Shown one piece after another: positions 11,368 to 20,551 of a DNA stretch of 64,000 nt; within the stretch, counting starts at the first letter, position 1; every line of letters begins with the position of its first letter. Location of the stretch: positions 124,001-188,000 of the forward strand of contig JAVLRN010000003.1 in assembly GCA_032821775.1 (NCBI GenBank), read 5' to 3'. The notes beneath the pieces were generated by a model. It saw nothing but the letters and a program-made list of their open reading frames with translations. It was not told the DNA's origin and did no database searches. A program made the position numbers and the translations under genes. Source of the stretch: Sanguinoderma infundibulare (taxonomy: Eukaryota; Basidiomycota; Agaricomycetes; Polyporales; Polyporaceae).

Positions 11368-12222
11368 ATGGCACCCTCATTCCTTCAGACACGTGCAAGC
11401 TCTGACTCCAAGGCCGGCAAGACCACCACGAAGCCGACGCACAAGAGGTCAGCCGCCCTCCCCGTCCTCACTGAAGACGACAAGTACGCCTCGCTCCCTC
11501 CCCGTCGTACTCGTCGATCGAAGGAAGCCAAGCAAGCAATGCTGAAGGAGCCGTGGGTTGCCTTGGCCCGCGACCCTTCGGTGCCTCTCGCTGTCGTGGA
11601 CGCCGCGATCGTCGCGTGCGTGATGAACGGCGGCGTCGTTCCCGTCCGTTCGGTCGTTAGGACTTCTGACCGGCCCACCCACATGAGGTCGATCTCCTCC
11701 CGTGTCACCTGGAGCAACACTTCTCGATCTACCACCCCGGTCGTTTCAGGCGTTGCGTCCAGCGACACCCGCCTCTCTGGGGTCGTTCCGTCCCCGACGA
11801 CCGTCCCGATGGTGGCCCGATCTCTCGAGGCAGACGTCACAGCACTTCCAAACATGGGCCTCGCCTCCGCCTCTGGCTCGCCCTCGTCGTTCTCCAGCCG
11901 CCAGAGCTCCATCCCCTCGTCTACAATCGTCTCCTTACCCGCGGTCGACGCGTCCATGAAGAAGCAAGCTGACGAGGATACGCTGGAGAAGTCCTGCACT
12001 CCATCCGACTCTTTCGCCACCGTCTCCGCCACGCGCGACAGCTCGTTCTCCTCGGACGCAGAGACGGTGTGCGAGGTCGACCTGGGCGAGGCCACGAGCA
12101 ACCACAAGTTCATCGACGGGCTTTCCGTGTCTGTCTCCGCGTCCGACCTGGCCTCAGGCAAGCCCGGTACCGTTCTCTGGTCCAGCGACGCAGAGTGCGG
12201 TCGTGGCACCCTTCGCTTGTGA
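11368..12222 (+). CDS. Uncharacterised Ser/Thr-rich protein, gene X copy A
   Basis: A single uninterrupted frame of 284 residues starting MAPSFLQTRASSDSKAGK. I do not recognise a domain. Residues about 1-60 are basic (KPTHKRSAALP, PPRRTRRSKEAKQ), which may bind nucleic acid or target the nucleus. Residues about 60-100 form a short folded-looking segment (PWVALARDPSVPLAVVDAAI). The rest is Ser/Thr/Val-rich and probably disordered. A second copy at 24661-25515 has exactly the same length, and by eye about 24 of 284 residues differ with no indel. I take this as strong evidence that the frame is coding and maintained. The frame is also open upstream to 10951, but that part aligns with indels between copies and is better seen as 5' leader. 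It follows the broken F-box gene in both blocks. Confidence 0.75.
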   Translation: MAPSFLQTRASSDSKAGKTTTKPTHKRSAALPVLTEDDKYASLPPRRTRRSKEAKQAMLKEPWVALARDPSVPLAVVDAAIVACVMNGGVVPVRSVVRTSDRPTHMRSISSRVTWSNTSRSTTPVVSGVASSDTRLSGVVPSPTTVPMVARSLEADVTALPNMGLASASGSPSSFSSRQSSIPSSTIVSLPAVDASMKKQADEDTLEKSCTPSDSFATVSATRDSSFSSDAETVCEVDLGEATSNHKFIDGLSVSVSASDLASGKPGTVLWSSDAECGRGTLRL

Positions 12223-12760
12223 CGCAGTGGGCGAAGGCTCCCCCTGGACGATTTTTTCTACTGGCGACTTCCTGATTCTCATCTTTGGCACCATCTATAC
12301 GTTGACGATCTGATCCTTCCGCCTTTCCGAGACGCAACCGACCTTCCCCAAGCCCCATCGATGGATTCCCATTGCTACCCCGCCCTGGATTCCTCGCTTG
12401 CATTTCATCCCGTTCCGCGGTGTCGTTTGGTTCTTTGTATGTCTACCAAGCCTGAGAGCCAAATGCATACTCTTTCTTGACTGAAGACAGTGCTCTCCGA
12501 GGGTGCAACGCCTGACACCCGCCATTGTTCATGAGCAAACCTCAAATGTGGCGCTGGACCGCGGTCGACGCATCCTCTGTCGTCCCTTTGATCCTTCCAC
12601 TTTCAGCTTTCCGGACTCTGGGCTGAGAGCGCATTGGATGCGTGTCAACCGTGATCGATCCGATCCACACGGGCGTATTGGCTTCCACGACAGCGGAAGC
12701 GACAATGTCACAGTGTCGTCCAAAGTGCGCAGCCCTTGTCGCTTTGTATACACTTGCCTT
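12223..12760. repeat. 3' flank of gene X shared with block B (inverted copy)
   Basis: The DNA after the gene X stop matches, in reverse orientation, the DNA at about 24130-24660. Around 12650 it reads GTGATCGATCCGATCCACAC, and the reverse strand at about 24225 reads GTGATCAAACCGATCCAAAC. The match fades near 12760, which I take as one end of the duplication. No gene is seen from here to 13001. Confidence 0.6.
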
Positions 12761-13001
12761 TGTCAGTCCCTCCTGGTCACCACGGGATCGCAGAGTTGCT
12801 GACTTAGAGTCTTGTCTGTACATGTATTTAGTACCGCCCACGACGCGTCGTCCCTCACGCGTTTGCTTCAGCGTTCGCTTCCCTCCCGCGCGCCCCGTTT
12901 TCTCCGACAGAGGATTGAGTGACAGAAACCGTTGCAACATCAAGGGATAGTGAGCACGAAGGATGCCAATAGTACGTACACAAGGGTTGGAACCACCACC
13001 A

Positions 13002-15785
13002 TCACTGCGCCATGACCTCCTCTGCCGCCACCGCCGCCGCCTCCGGAGTGTCCACGTTCTCCGGTACAGTCCAGATACGCACGGTCCCGTCGTCCGAGCA
13101 CGATACCAGCCTGTCGCTCTCCGGAGAGAACTGCAACCCCGTCACCTTGTCCAAGTGCCCCTCCATCGGCGGCAAGTGCTTCCCGCTATCCGTGTCCCAC
13201 ACCACCACTGCGTTGTCCCCCGCGCTCGACGCGATCCACTTCCCGTCGGGTGAGTACACGGCAGTGTTCACGAGCGTGTCGTGCCTGTCGAACGCGTGCT
13301 TGCGATCGCCCGAGTACGAGTCGCAGATCTTGATCGTCGCGTCGTTCGACGCCGTCATCACGAACTTGTCGTCGGGCGAGAACGCGACGGACCACACCGG
13401 GCCCTGGTGCTCGTGCAGGATGACGAGATCCTCGCCGGTCTCGACATTCCACACCCGGCTCGTCATGTCGTCCGAGCCCGTCACGAGCCGGCGCGAGTCG
13501 CCCGAGAACGCGACGGACCAGACGACGCCCGAGTGCGCGTCGAGCGAGTGGAGGAGAACCCCGGTCTCGGCATTCCAGATCTTCGTCGTGTAGTCCGCGC
13601 TGCAGGACGCGACCCACTTGCCGTTGGGCGAGAAGAGGGCGGACATGACGACCGCAGTGTGCTCTTCGAGCTTGTGGAGCATATTGCCGGTCATGGAGTC
13701 CCAGATGCGGACGCTGAAATCGACGGAGGACGTGACGATCTTCTGACCGTTCGGAGAGTACGCGATCGTTTGCACGACGCCGGTGTGACCATCGAGGACG
13801 GCAACCACGGTGAGCGTCTTGACGTCCCAGACGAGAGCGATGCTCGCGCCCGTGCACAGACGAGTGCTGTCGGGGGAGAACGCCAGAGCCCAGACGGGCT
13901 CGTTATGTTCGGTGAGCTTCTCGATGAGAGCCCCACTGGTGCCGTCACGGAGGATGACTGTCGTGTCTTCAGAACCGCTGGCGATGTACAACCCGTCAGG
14001 AGAGAAGGCGACGCAGGTAACGCCGCCTGTGTGATCCTGCAAAACCATGTTGCCTTGCGTATCGCCGCCGGCTATGAGCCGTGAATCCTTGTCTTCGCCC
14101 TCCACCTTTGAATCGTCTACATCTCCTTCGGATCGATCTTGCCGCCGATCTGCGGACTCATCTGGGACAAGCGAGTCGTCTTTTTGCTTCTCTGCAGCTG
14201 AAGCGGGCTGTTATGGTGGCGTCTCCCATGTAATCATGTCTGGCTCACCTTTGCTCGCCGCGATATCAGCCTCCGGAATCTCCTCCGCCCACTCCGCGAC
14301 TGCAAGGCAAGCAACTATGGAGACAATTCGATTGAGTCACAAGAACGATAGGATCGAGTCCGGCATACCTTCTCTGTTGTCGTCCACGAACATCACTGGC
14401 GGGCGCATCTTTTCCAGAGCGTCTCTTATGTCCAGCGGAATCTCACCGTCCTAAATACTCATCAGTATACAGACGACACATTAAAGCGGGGCCTACTCAC
14501 GAAAAGAGCGTATATATGGAGGTCGCTGGCAATGGCGAATGCCACTTCCGTGCCATCCTGTTGACCATCAGAACCGTGGCATGAGAACAAAAAGGAATGG
14601 CGCATCTGACCTCCATGGGATAATTCAAAATGTAGTCGAGCAGGTCGTTGACCGGGTCGTACGCCTAAATGCCACTCCGGTAAGCGATCCAGGACAACCA
14701 GACGCATGGCCTGAGAGCCTACCGGTTCAATCGATGGTTCGTGTACAATGAAGCTCTCATCCCCAACCTGAACTCCAACGGCGACGTCCTCGCCGTCACC
14801 CGTGCGGTCCGGATCGCGCTGGTCTGGTCCCGCCTCAGCCTTCAACGTCTTTATCCACAACCTCTTCTTCATCTTGTAGTAATTGACAAACAACGTCTGG
14901 TCCCGCTTCAACGTGTCCGTAGGTACGCTCTCGTACCCTCGCGACGAGGGCCCAGCCGCCGGCGAGCCGCCCTCTATCGCTAGGGACGGCATGACGAACG
15001 TCGCGTCGTTGGGCTTCGTACGATGGTGGATGTTGCTCACCCTTCCCTCCTGCTTCTGCACGGAAAACGAGCCTTGGAAGAAGGGCACTTGAGCCGAAAA
15101 CGAGACGGCGCCACCCTTGCCGTGGCGGGCGAATGCGCCCAAGCCCCAGTCGTTCGTCTTCGTCACGCCCGAGATGAACATGATCTGTTCCAGCGCGATC
15201 TTGAGGTCGAACTTTGCGGCAACGTATTCGTGCCACCGCTCGATGTTGTTCCGAATGAAGGACGGGAGTTTGATCGACGCGTGCATCTGCTTCCTCACTG
15301 CGGCGGCGTTCATGAAAACAAACGCGCCCTGGTCCTCTGAACACTGGAAGTTTATACCCGCACCAATCGGCATAACCGAGCTTTCTCCCAGCACAAAAAG
15401 GCAGCGTTAGTTTCTAGCGTTCTCGCAAATGGGTGGCAATGTGGACTCACGTCATTGCGCTCCCCTCCAAACTGAACGAGCTTACGCTGCGGCTGCACAG
15501 ATGGGATTCTATGACCGTTTTGTAATTGTGCATAAGGAAGTCGTTGACTTCGAACGGGGTGTGATCCGGTGGAACACCATACCGCTGGTGATTGTCATGA
15601 TCACCGAAGAGAGTCGCATTGAAGATACGGGTGAAGTTGCCGTCATGCATATAGCCGACGTCTCCGATCTGGACCTCAAGCCCTTTCTCTTCTTCGATCT
15701 CCGGGTGCCACAGCGGGTAGCCATGGCGCATAGGGAGGAGTTGCTTGACGTAGATGTCGGGAGCGGAGGCTTCGCCACTGGACAT
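13002..15785 (-). CDS. WD40-repeat protein with basidiomycete-type N-terminal domain (copy A)
   Basis: Read on the minus strand. Exon 1 (15451-15785) starts MSSGEASAPDIYVKQLLPMR and has the HGYPLW and IGDVGYMHDGNFTRIFNAT motifs common at the start of many Agaricomycete proteins. Exon 2 runs from about 15384 to 14723. Then come 14611-14664, 14501-14557, 14369-14450 and 14249-14299, and a last exon 13002-14197. From exon 3 on all phases fit. The exon 1/exon 2 junction does not fit: the obvious donor (GTGAGT) and acceptor (GGGAG) leave the frame off by one, so a hidden site or a frameshift is possible. The last exon encodes an acidic linker and eight WD repeats (such as HSGVVWSVAFSGDS...SRVWN), enough for a beta-propeller protein-binding platform. 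Total about 810 residues. Partner unknown. The propeller is nearly identical to that at 37.5-38.5 kb. Confidence 0.8.
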
Positions 15786-16515
15786 CGTGGATGAACGAGC
15801 TGGTCAAAGGACGAGGAAAGGATGGCGCTGGCCTCGAGTATCGCCGAGATGGATGGATAAACGGCGCTCGCACCCGTTCCCACGTTGAGCGGCTTCTCGC
15901 AGGTGGGGCGATGCAAACCTGTGGAACCTTATATCGTCGTACTCAGCAGCGAAGCATCATATTTACTCTTCTTCAAGAAGGGCATCGGTTTCGAGCAGCG
16001 GTTATGGAAGGCGAGTGAACATCTGATCATTGATGAACTTAAAAGAGACGTACCTAACGCTTTCCGGTCCAATAACGGCTTGAAGATGGAGCCAATGTTT
16101 TCACTGGTCTGGACAGCCAATTCAAATACGAGCCAACCTGTGAACGTCACATGCTGCAGGCGTCTTCATGTGAACTTCGCCGGACTGTCATTGTGCGGGC
16201 ACTCAACCAAGGGCCAAGACCCCGGCGTCGTGCCAGCAGGCAGTACGAGTCGTGCCTGATCGTCCGACGAGGACGATGTAGCCGATGATATGCGTGGCGA
16301 TGGAGGTTTGTCTGTCTGTAAGGGGCCTTTGGAGTCGCTGTATGCGGCCCGCAAACGTGGTAGGGATCTAAACTTGTAGCAGATGGATATGAATACAACA
16401 TCCTTGTTCCAAACATCAGCCCAAGTTCACGGTCAGAGTTGTAGGCATTGCAGAATGGCAAGGGCACTCACTATAGATACATATATACAAACCCCTGTCC
16501 CAACCGACTTCCCTG
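15786..16515. other. Gap between WD40 gene and CTF8
   Basis: No gene I can support. A minus-strand frame around 15930-16150 (MTFTGWLVFELAVQTSENIG) has a plausible composition and may be an exon of something unrecognised, or belong to an upstream leader of the WD40 gene. Confidence 0.3.
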
Positions 16516-16693
16516 TCAATTCTTGCTGCCTATGCGCGAAAGCGGCGCAGCTGCACCTGCTGAGGCTTTCACCACGGGCATCGGTCGCTTCGAAAATACC
16601 ATCTTCCTCTTCACAATCGCGATCATATCCCAACTCTTTGCCTCCGCGCTCTTCTTTCCGGTCTGTCTCTCTGGCTCGTCGACCTCCATAGCC

Positions 16694-16726
<33 letters not shown>

Positions 16727-17095
16727 CTGTTTGAAGGCCGGCCGTCATGTCGATGGAGGACCGCGAGCGGTTTGTTCAGATTAACCAGCTTTCCCTCCAA
16801 GAGATGATGCCCAATCGTCAGTTTGGGCTTTTTCTGCAAGGTAAGGTACGGCGTCAATATGAGCTCCTGCTGCGTGTGCACTCGGCGCTCGATGAGAGAA
16901 ACAAATGCGCACCGTCGCCGAATCCACCTCGAGACTTCCCACGAGCTGCCCATCCTTATCCCCTTCTACATCGAGCGCGCCCTGGAGCTCAATGAGCACG
17001 AGCTCGTCGGTGCCGAATTGCACGAGCTGTGGGGGCAGGCGAGGTCGTCGAGGGGTCGATGGGCCAGGCAGGTCGATGTTGATGGGTATGATCAT
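16516..17095 (-). CDS. CTF8: Chromosome transmission fidelity protein 8 (Ctf8), alternative RFC subunit
   Basis: Two exons join in phase (16913-17095 and 16516-16833) and give 166 residues; the intron is 79 nt (GTGCGC to TTGCAG). The N-terminus MIIPINIDLPG leads to the family signature: LVLIELQGALDVEG early on, then KPKLTIGHHLLEGKLVNLNK and PLAVLHR after the intron. Ctf8 pairs with Dcc1 and Ctf18 in the Ctf18-RFC clamp loader, which loads PCNA and supports sister-chromatid cohesion and the replication checkpoint in the nucleus. Ctf8 of other species is about 110-135 residues, so this one has a longer tail: a run of ten Asp from a GAC/GAT repeat, then EAMEVDEPE and a basic end. The divergent neighbour is unrelated. 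Confidence 0.88.
16694..16727. repeat. Trinucleotide-type repeat encoding poly-Asp in CTF8
   Basis: The plus strand alternates gtc and atc units (tcatcgtcgtcatcgtcgtc) inside the CTF8 second exon. On the coding strand it gives Asp codons only. Such in-frame repeats often vary in length between strains. Confidence 0.7.
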
Positions 17096-17486
17096 CCTGA
17101 ATGGTGTGAAGTACGCCCTTCTGGCACGACAACGCGAGGGAGGCCCGGCTCGAGGGTGTAAGGGAGAGATGGCGGTTGGGGAGAGAAAAGGTGCGGGCGA
17201 CGACGCGACGCGACGCGTCCGCGCGCTTGTCGCGTCCGATCACGTGCTTTGACTTCGCGGTGTCCGCCTCGCGAGTCGGGAGTCGCGATAGTGGCGGTAA
17301 GCAACAAACACGACTGCGGACAAAGAATTCGTTACACTATGCCTTAAGCTACAAATACAAGCGGAGTTGAATCGTACTGCACAACAGGTCTGCAATGAAT
17401 ACAGTTGGTTTTGCTGCTACACGCCGTCCACGGTGGTGTTGAACCCGTCACCCATACCCTTTCCTCCAAATGAATCTCGCGAAGCC

Positions 17487-19037
17487 TCATGAGTCGCCCC
17501 ATATCTTTTTCGCCGTCTGCGATACGAGTGTGAGCTTCGCGCGCACGACTTCCTCGTCGACCGCGTTCCCCTCCGAGTGCGACGCGAACCCGCACTGCGG
17601 ACTGATGCAGATCCTGAGGACAAAGTGCGTCAGTCGCCGAAAAGCGTATTCTTGACGGTACGTACTGGTTCAGCGCCTCCTCGACGGAGCGCTTCTGCTC
17701 CCCGTCTGCGATGACGTTCGCCGCGTCGCGCACGCGCCTGATGAGGTCCTCGCCGTCCTCCAACTGCGCGAACTTGGACGTCACCAGCCCAAGCACGACC
17801 GACTTGTGCGGCGGCAGGAACCGCAGGGGTCCGAACGTACCCGCGCGCGGTGTGTCGTACTCGAGGTAGTACGTGTCCACGTCGATCTCCTGGAACAGCT
17901 TGATCGCGATCCGGTCGTACCCGCCCTCGCTGAAATGCCGCCCGTCCTTGAAGTTGCCCCGGCAGAGGTGCAGACCTGCGGTCATGTCGGCGGGCCGTCC
18001 CGCGAGCAGCTTGTTGTACGTCCGGACGTACGTGTCGAGCAGCGCGACGTGGTCGACGCCGCGCTCCTCCATGCCCTTGATCATCGACTCGGCGCAGAAG
18101 TAGGCAAGGAGCGGGTCATCGAACTGGATGTTCCGGCACCCGGCCGCGTAGAGGTCCGCGATCTCCTGCCGGTACGCGAGCGCGATGTCGTCGAAGTACT
18201 CATCTGTGCACAACACATCACTGGGTTGTCAATAGGCTCGCCGAGGGAGAGGACGCACCGTCGTTCTTGTAGAGATCCTTCGGATACGCGTATTCGCCGT
18301 GCCGGAGGTGGAACCACTCGGGCGCCGCCATCGTGATCTTGAGATTCTTGTGTTCCTTTCAGACGGGTACGCAATAAGCTCGTGTGAGAAAGAAGGTGGG
18401 GCAGGCAGTGATTACGACATACTTCGGGGGCCGTGAGCGCCTTCAGGGCCTCGAACTGGGGCACGTAGAATTGCTTCGTCCGCTTGAGTTTGCTCTGCGC
18501 GCAGTGGCGTTGGCGTCAGATGCCGGGGCCCGCGCAGTAGCAGTAGCGCACGTACCACACAGATGTAGGAGTCCGCGCCCTTGAAATTGAGCACCTTGAA
18601 CGCCGCGATGTCCGGCACGTAATCCATGAACATCTCGATCGGCACTAGGTATGGTATGGGCACCTTCGGGGTGAATCATGCGACAGATACGCCGCGATGC
18701 ACTCACCAGGTTTGATAAACTTCATCCCGTCCAGGTTGTCAAATACCCCATCGTAGAACATGTGCCTGAGGCGTAGTGTGAGCACCAGCGCAACGGAAAT
18801 GCAGTGAAGTGCGAGTGCGCACCTGCGGAACTCGCCATCGGTGATGCTCTTGATCCCCGCCTCGCGCTGCATTTGGATGATGCCCCGAATAGCCTCATCC
18901 TCCACGAGCTTCAGCTCCTCTGGCGTCGTCTTCCCTTCCTCCAGGTCTTTGCGCTTCTGCAGGAGCTTCGCCGGCCGCTTCAGCGACCCGATGTGGTCCG
19001 CACGGAAGGGTGGGTTGAGCTTCGGGGTAGCAGACAT
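17487..19037 (-). CDS. MetE-like cobalamin-independent methyltransferase family protein (short form)
   Basis: Seven exons join in phase: 18823-19037, 18707-18765, 18556-18644, 18423-18494, 18259-18355, 17666-18203 and 17487-17613, giving 398 residues. The start MSATPKLNPPFRADHIGSLKRP is typical. FRADHIGS and TDGEFRR mark the UROD/MetE-like TIM barrel. The zinc/homocysteine site of MetE is visible as HLCRGN (His, Cys), YYLEYDTPR (Glu) and ISPQCGFAS (Cys). Full fungal MetE is about 770 residues with two barrels; this protein has only the catalytic barrel. Short paralogs are common in fungi and are often annotated as methionine synthase II or a MetE-related protein. The true acceptor or donor is unknown, so a role in methyl transfer to a thiol is inferred from the metal ligands. 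It is transcribed away from PDAT across 1.5 kb. Confidence 0.88.
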
Positions 19038-19103
19038 CGCAGGCGTATTCGCGCGTTCGAGTGGAGAGAAAAGGAGGGGAGGATCGCGCTTGAAGGCGGG
19101 TGG

Positions 19104-19112
19104 AAATATATA
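19104..19112 (-). promoter_or_regulatory. TATA-like box of the MetE-like gene
   Basis: The minus strand reads TATATATTT about 67 nt before the ATG at 19037. The position fits a core promoter, but there is no other support. Confidence 0.4.
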
Positions 19113-20551
19113 CCGGCAGCGACGGGATTCCGCAGCGGTTGGAGCAACTTTATCTTGAGGTCGACAGTGATGGGGTGTACAGATTACCCGGGAGAGCGAG
19201 GTATCTCATCTTGATAAACCGGCGCGAAAGATCAACACGGGCGCAAGTGGGTGTCTGTGTCTGAGAAACCCGTGGCTCGTTCCGGACGGACGGGAGCGGT
19301 CGACTGACCGCCGGGTAGAGCATGTGATGTAGAGACACCCACTGCGTCCCACTACGACTTCACCAGTGGGAAACTTCACGGCCCCCCGAACTGATTTGGA
19401 CGATAGAATCCGATGAGAAGTTCAGGTCCTTCGCCCGCCGCGCCTTGAGAACGGCCTTCGCGGGGTCGTACTTGGGTGCGCTGCTCTCGCGATTGTCGCA
19501 GGTACGGAGGCCGTACGTTGAAGATGATGCTTATCGCCGCAAAGGAGTGTGGTCAGTGGGACATATAGAGTAACGGATCCAGAATGATACTGGAAAGGTC
19601 TGCTTCAAAATGTTCAGTTGACTGTATGAATGGAGTTTCAAATTTCACCAATCGAATACGACCCGAAATGACAGAGTCCGACCGTCAACGTAGCAGCTTC
19701 GCACACGCAGATCTATCCATAACGTACAACCTCCGGGTTCAATTCATACGATGGACATCAGAAGAGAGGCGACTTACTAACATTATGTATGTAGAGGAAG
19801 TGGAGTGAGAAGGAGACAAACGCTCGCCCAGAGAGCCTGGAGAGAACAGAACCGTAATCACGATTTGCTGGAAAGGGCGTCTAAGTTACCAGATATGGCC
19901 TGCATACGAGGTACGCAACACACGCGTCGGACGATTCGAGACGAGTAGACTCGGAGACTCTGCCGCACTGGCGTGTGCTCAACCTCCCACACTTTGGAAT
20001 TTCCTGCGACACATGTGTATGTGCGGTCCTCATAAGAGTGTGTCGCACGCCATGTTGTTCCCCACTCAGGCTGGCATATACTCACCGGTACGGAGATACA
20101 ACATTCGTCATCAGACATTTGCCATTGGTTTCGCAACCGCCGTGCCTGTCACCCTCTGGGGGTTCCTTGACGACGATGACTGCGTCGTGCATTGATGGTA
20201 GACGCAGGGTGGTGGTGCTAAGTACGTGAATCGTTGGATCTTGTGGCTACGTTGCACATAAAGTGTCACAGCTTCGAACTTAAGATGGTCTGACTTAGAA
20301 ATCCCATGCCATAATGTTCAAATCTTGAGGTGTAATGAGGCCCGCGGACTCCGACGACGGCCCACCGGAGACATGACGTCACTGCCTAAAATAGAATGGA
20401 CTGGGGTTAGGGGCTAGGAGGCACAGTGGCGAGTATCGCCATTTGGAGTCGTCTCAGCGACGACGACGACGACGACGGCGGACATTTCGGTTCTCCTCTA
20501 CACACACACACACTCCTTCGGGGCATCCATCTAGGCCCCCGCCGATTCGGA
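19113..20551. other. Divergent intergenic region between MetE-like gene and PDAT
   Basis: About 1.4 kb between two divergently read genes. There are short frames only. Near 20457-20478 there is a (GAC)n run and near 20502-20512 a (CA)n run, both just before the PDAT start. I see no extra gene. Confidence 0.45.

Noticed and set aside
13002..14105. NLR-type (HNWD) self/non-self recognition gene with near-identical WD repeats
   Set aside because: The eight repeats within one copy differ clearly from each other, and there is no NACHT or HET domain upstream.
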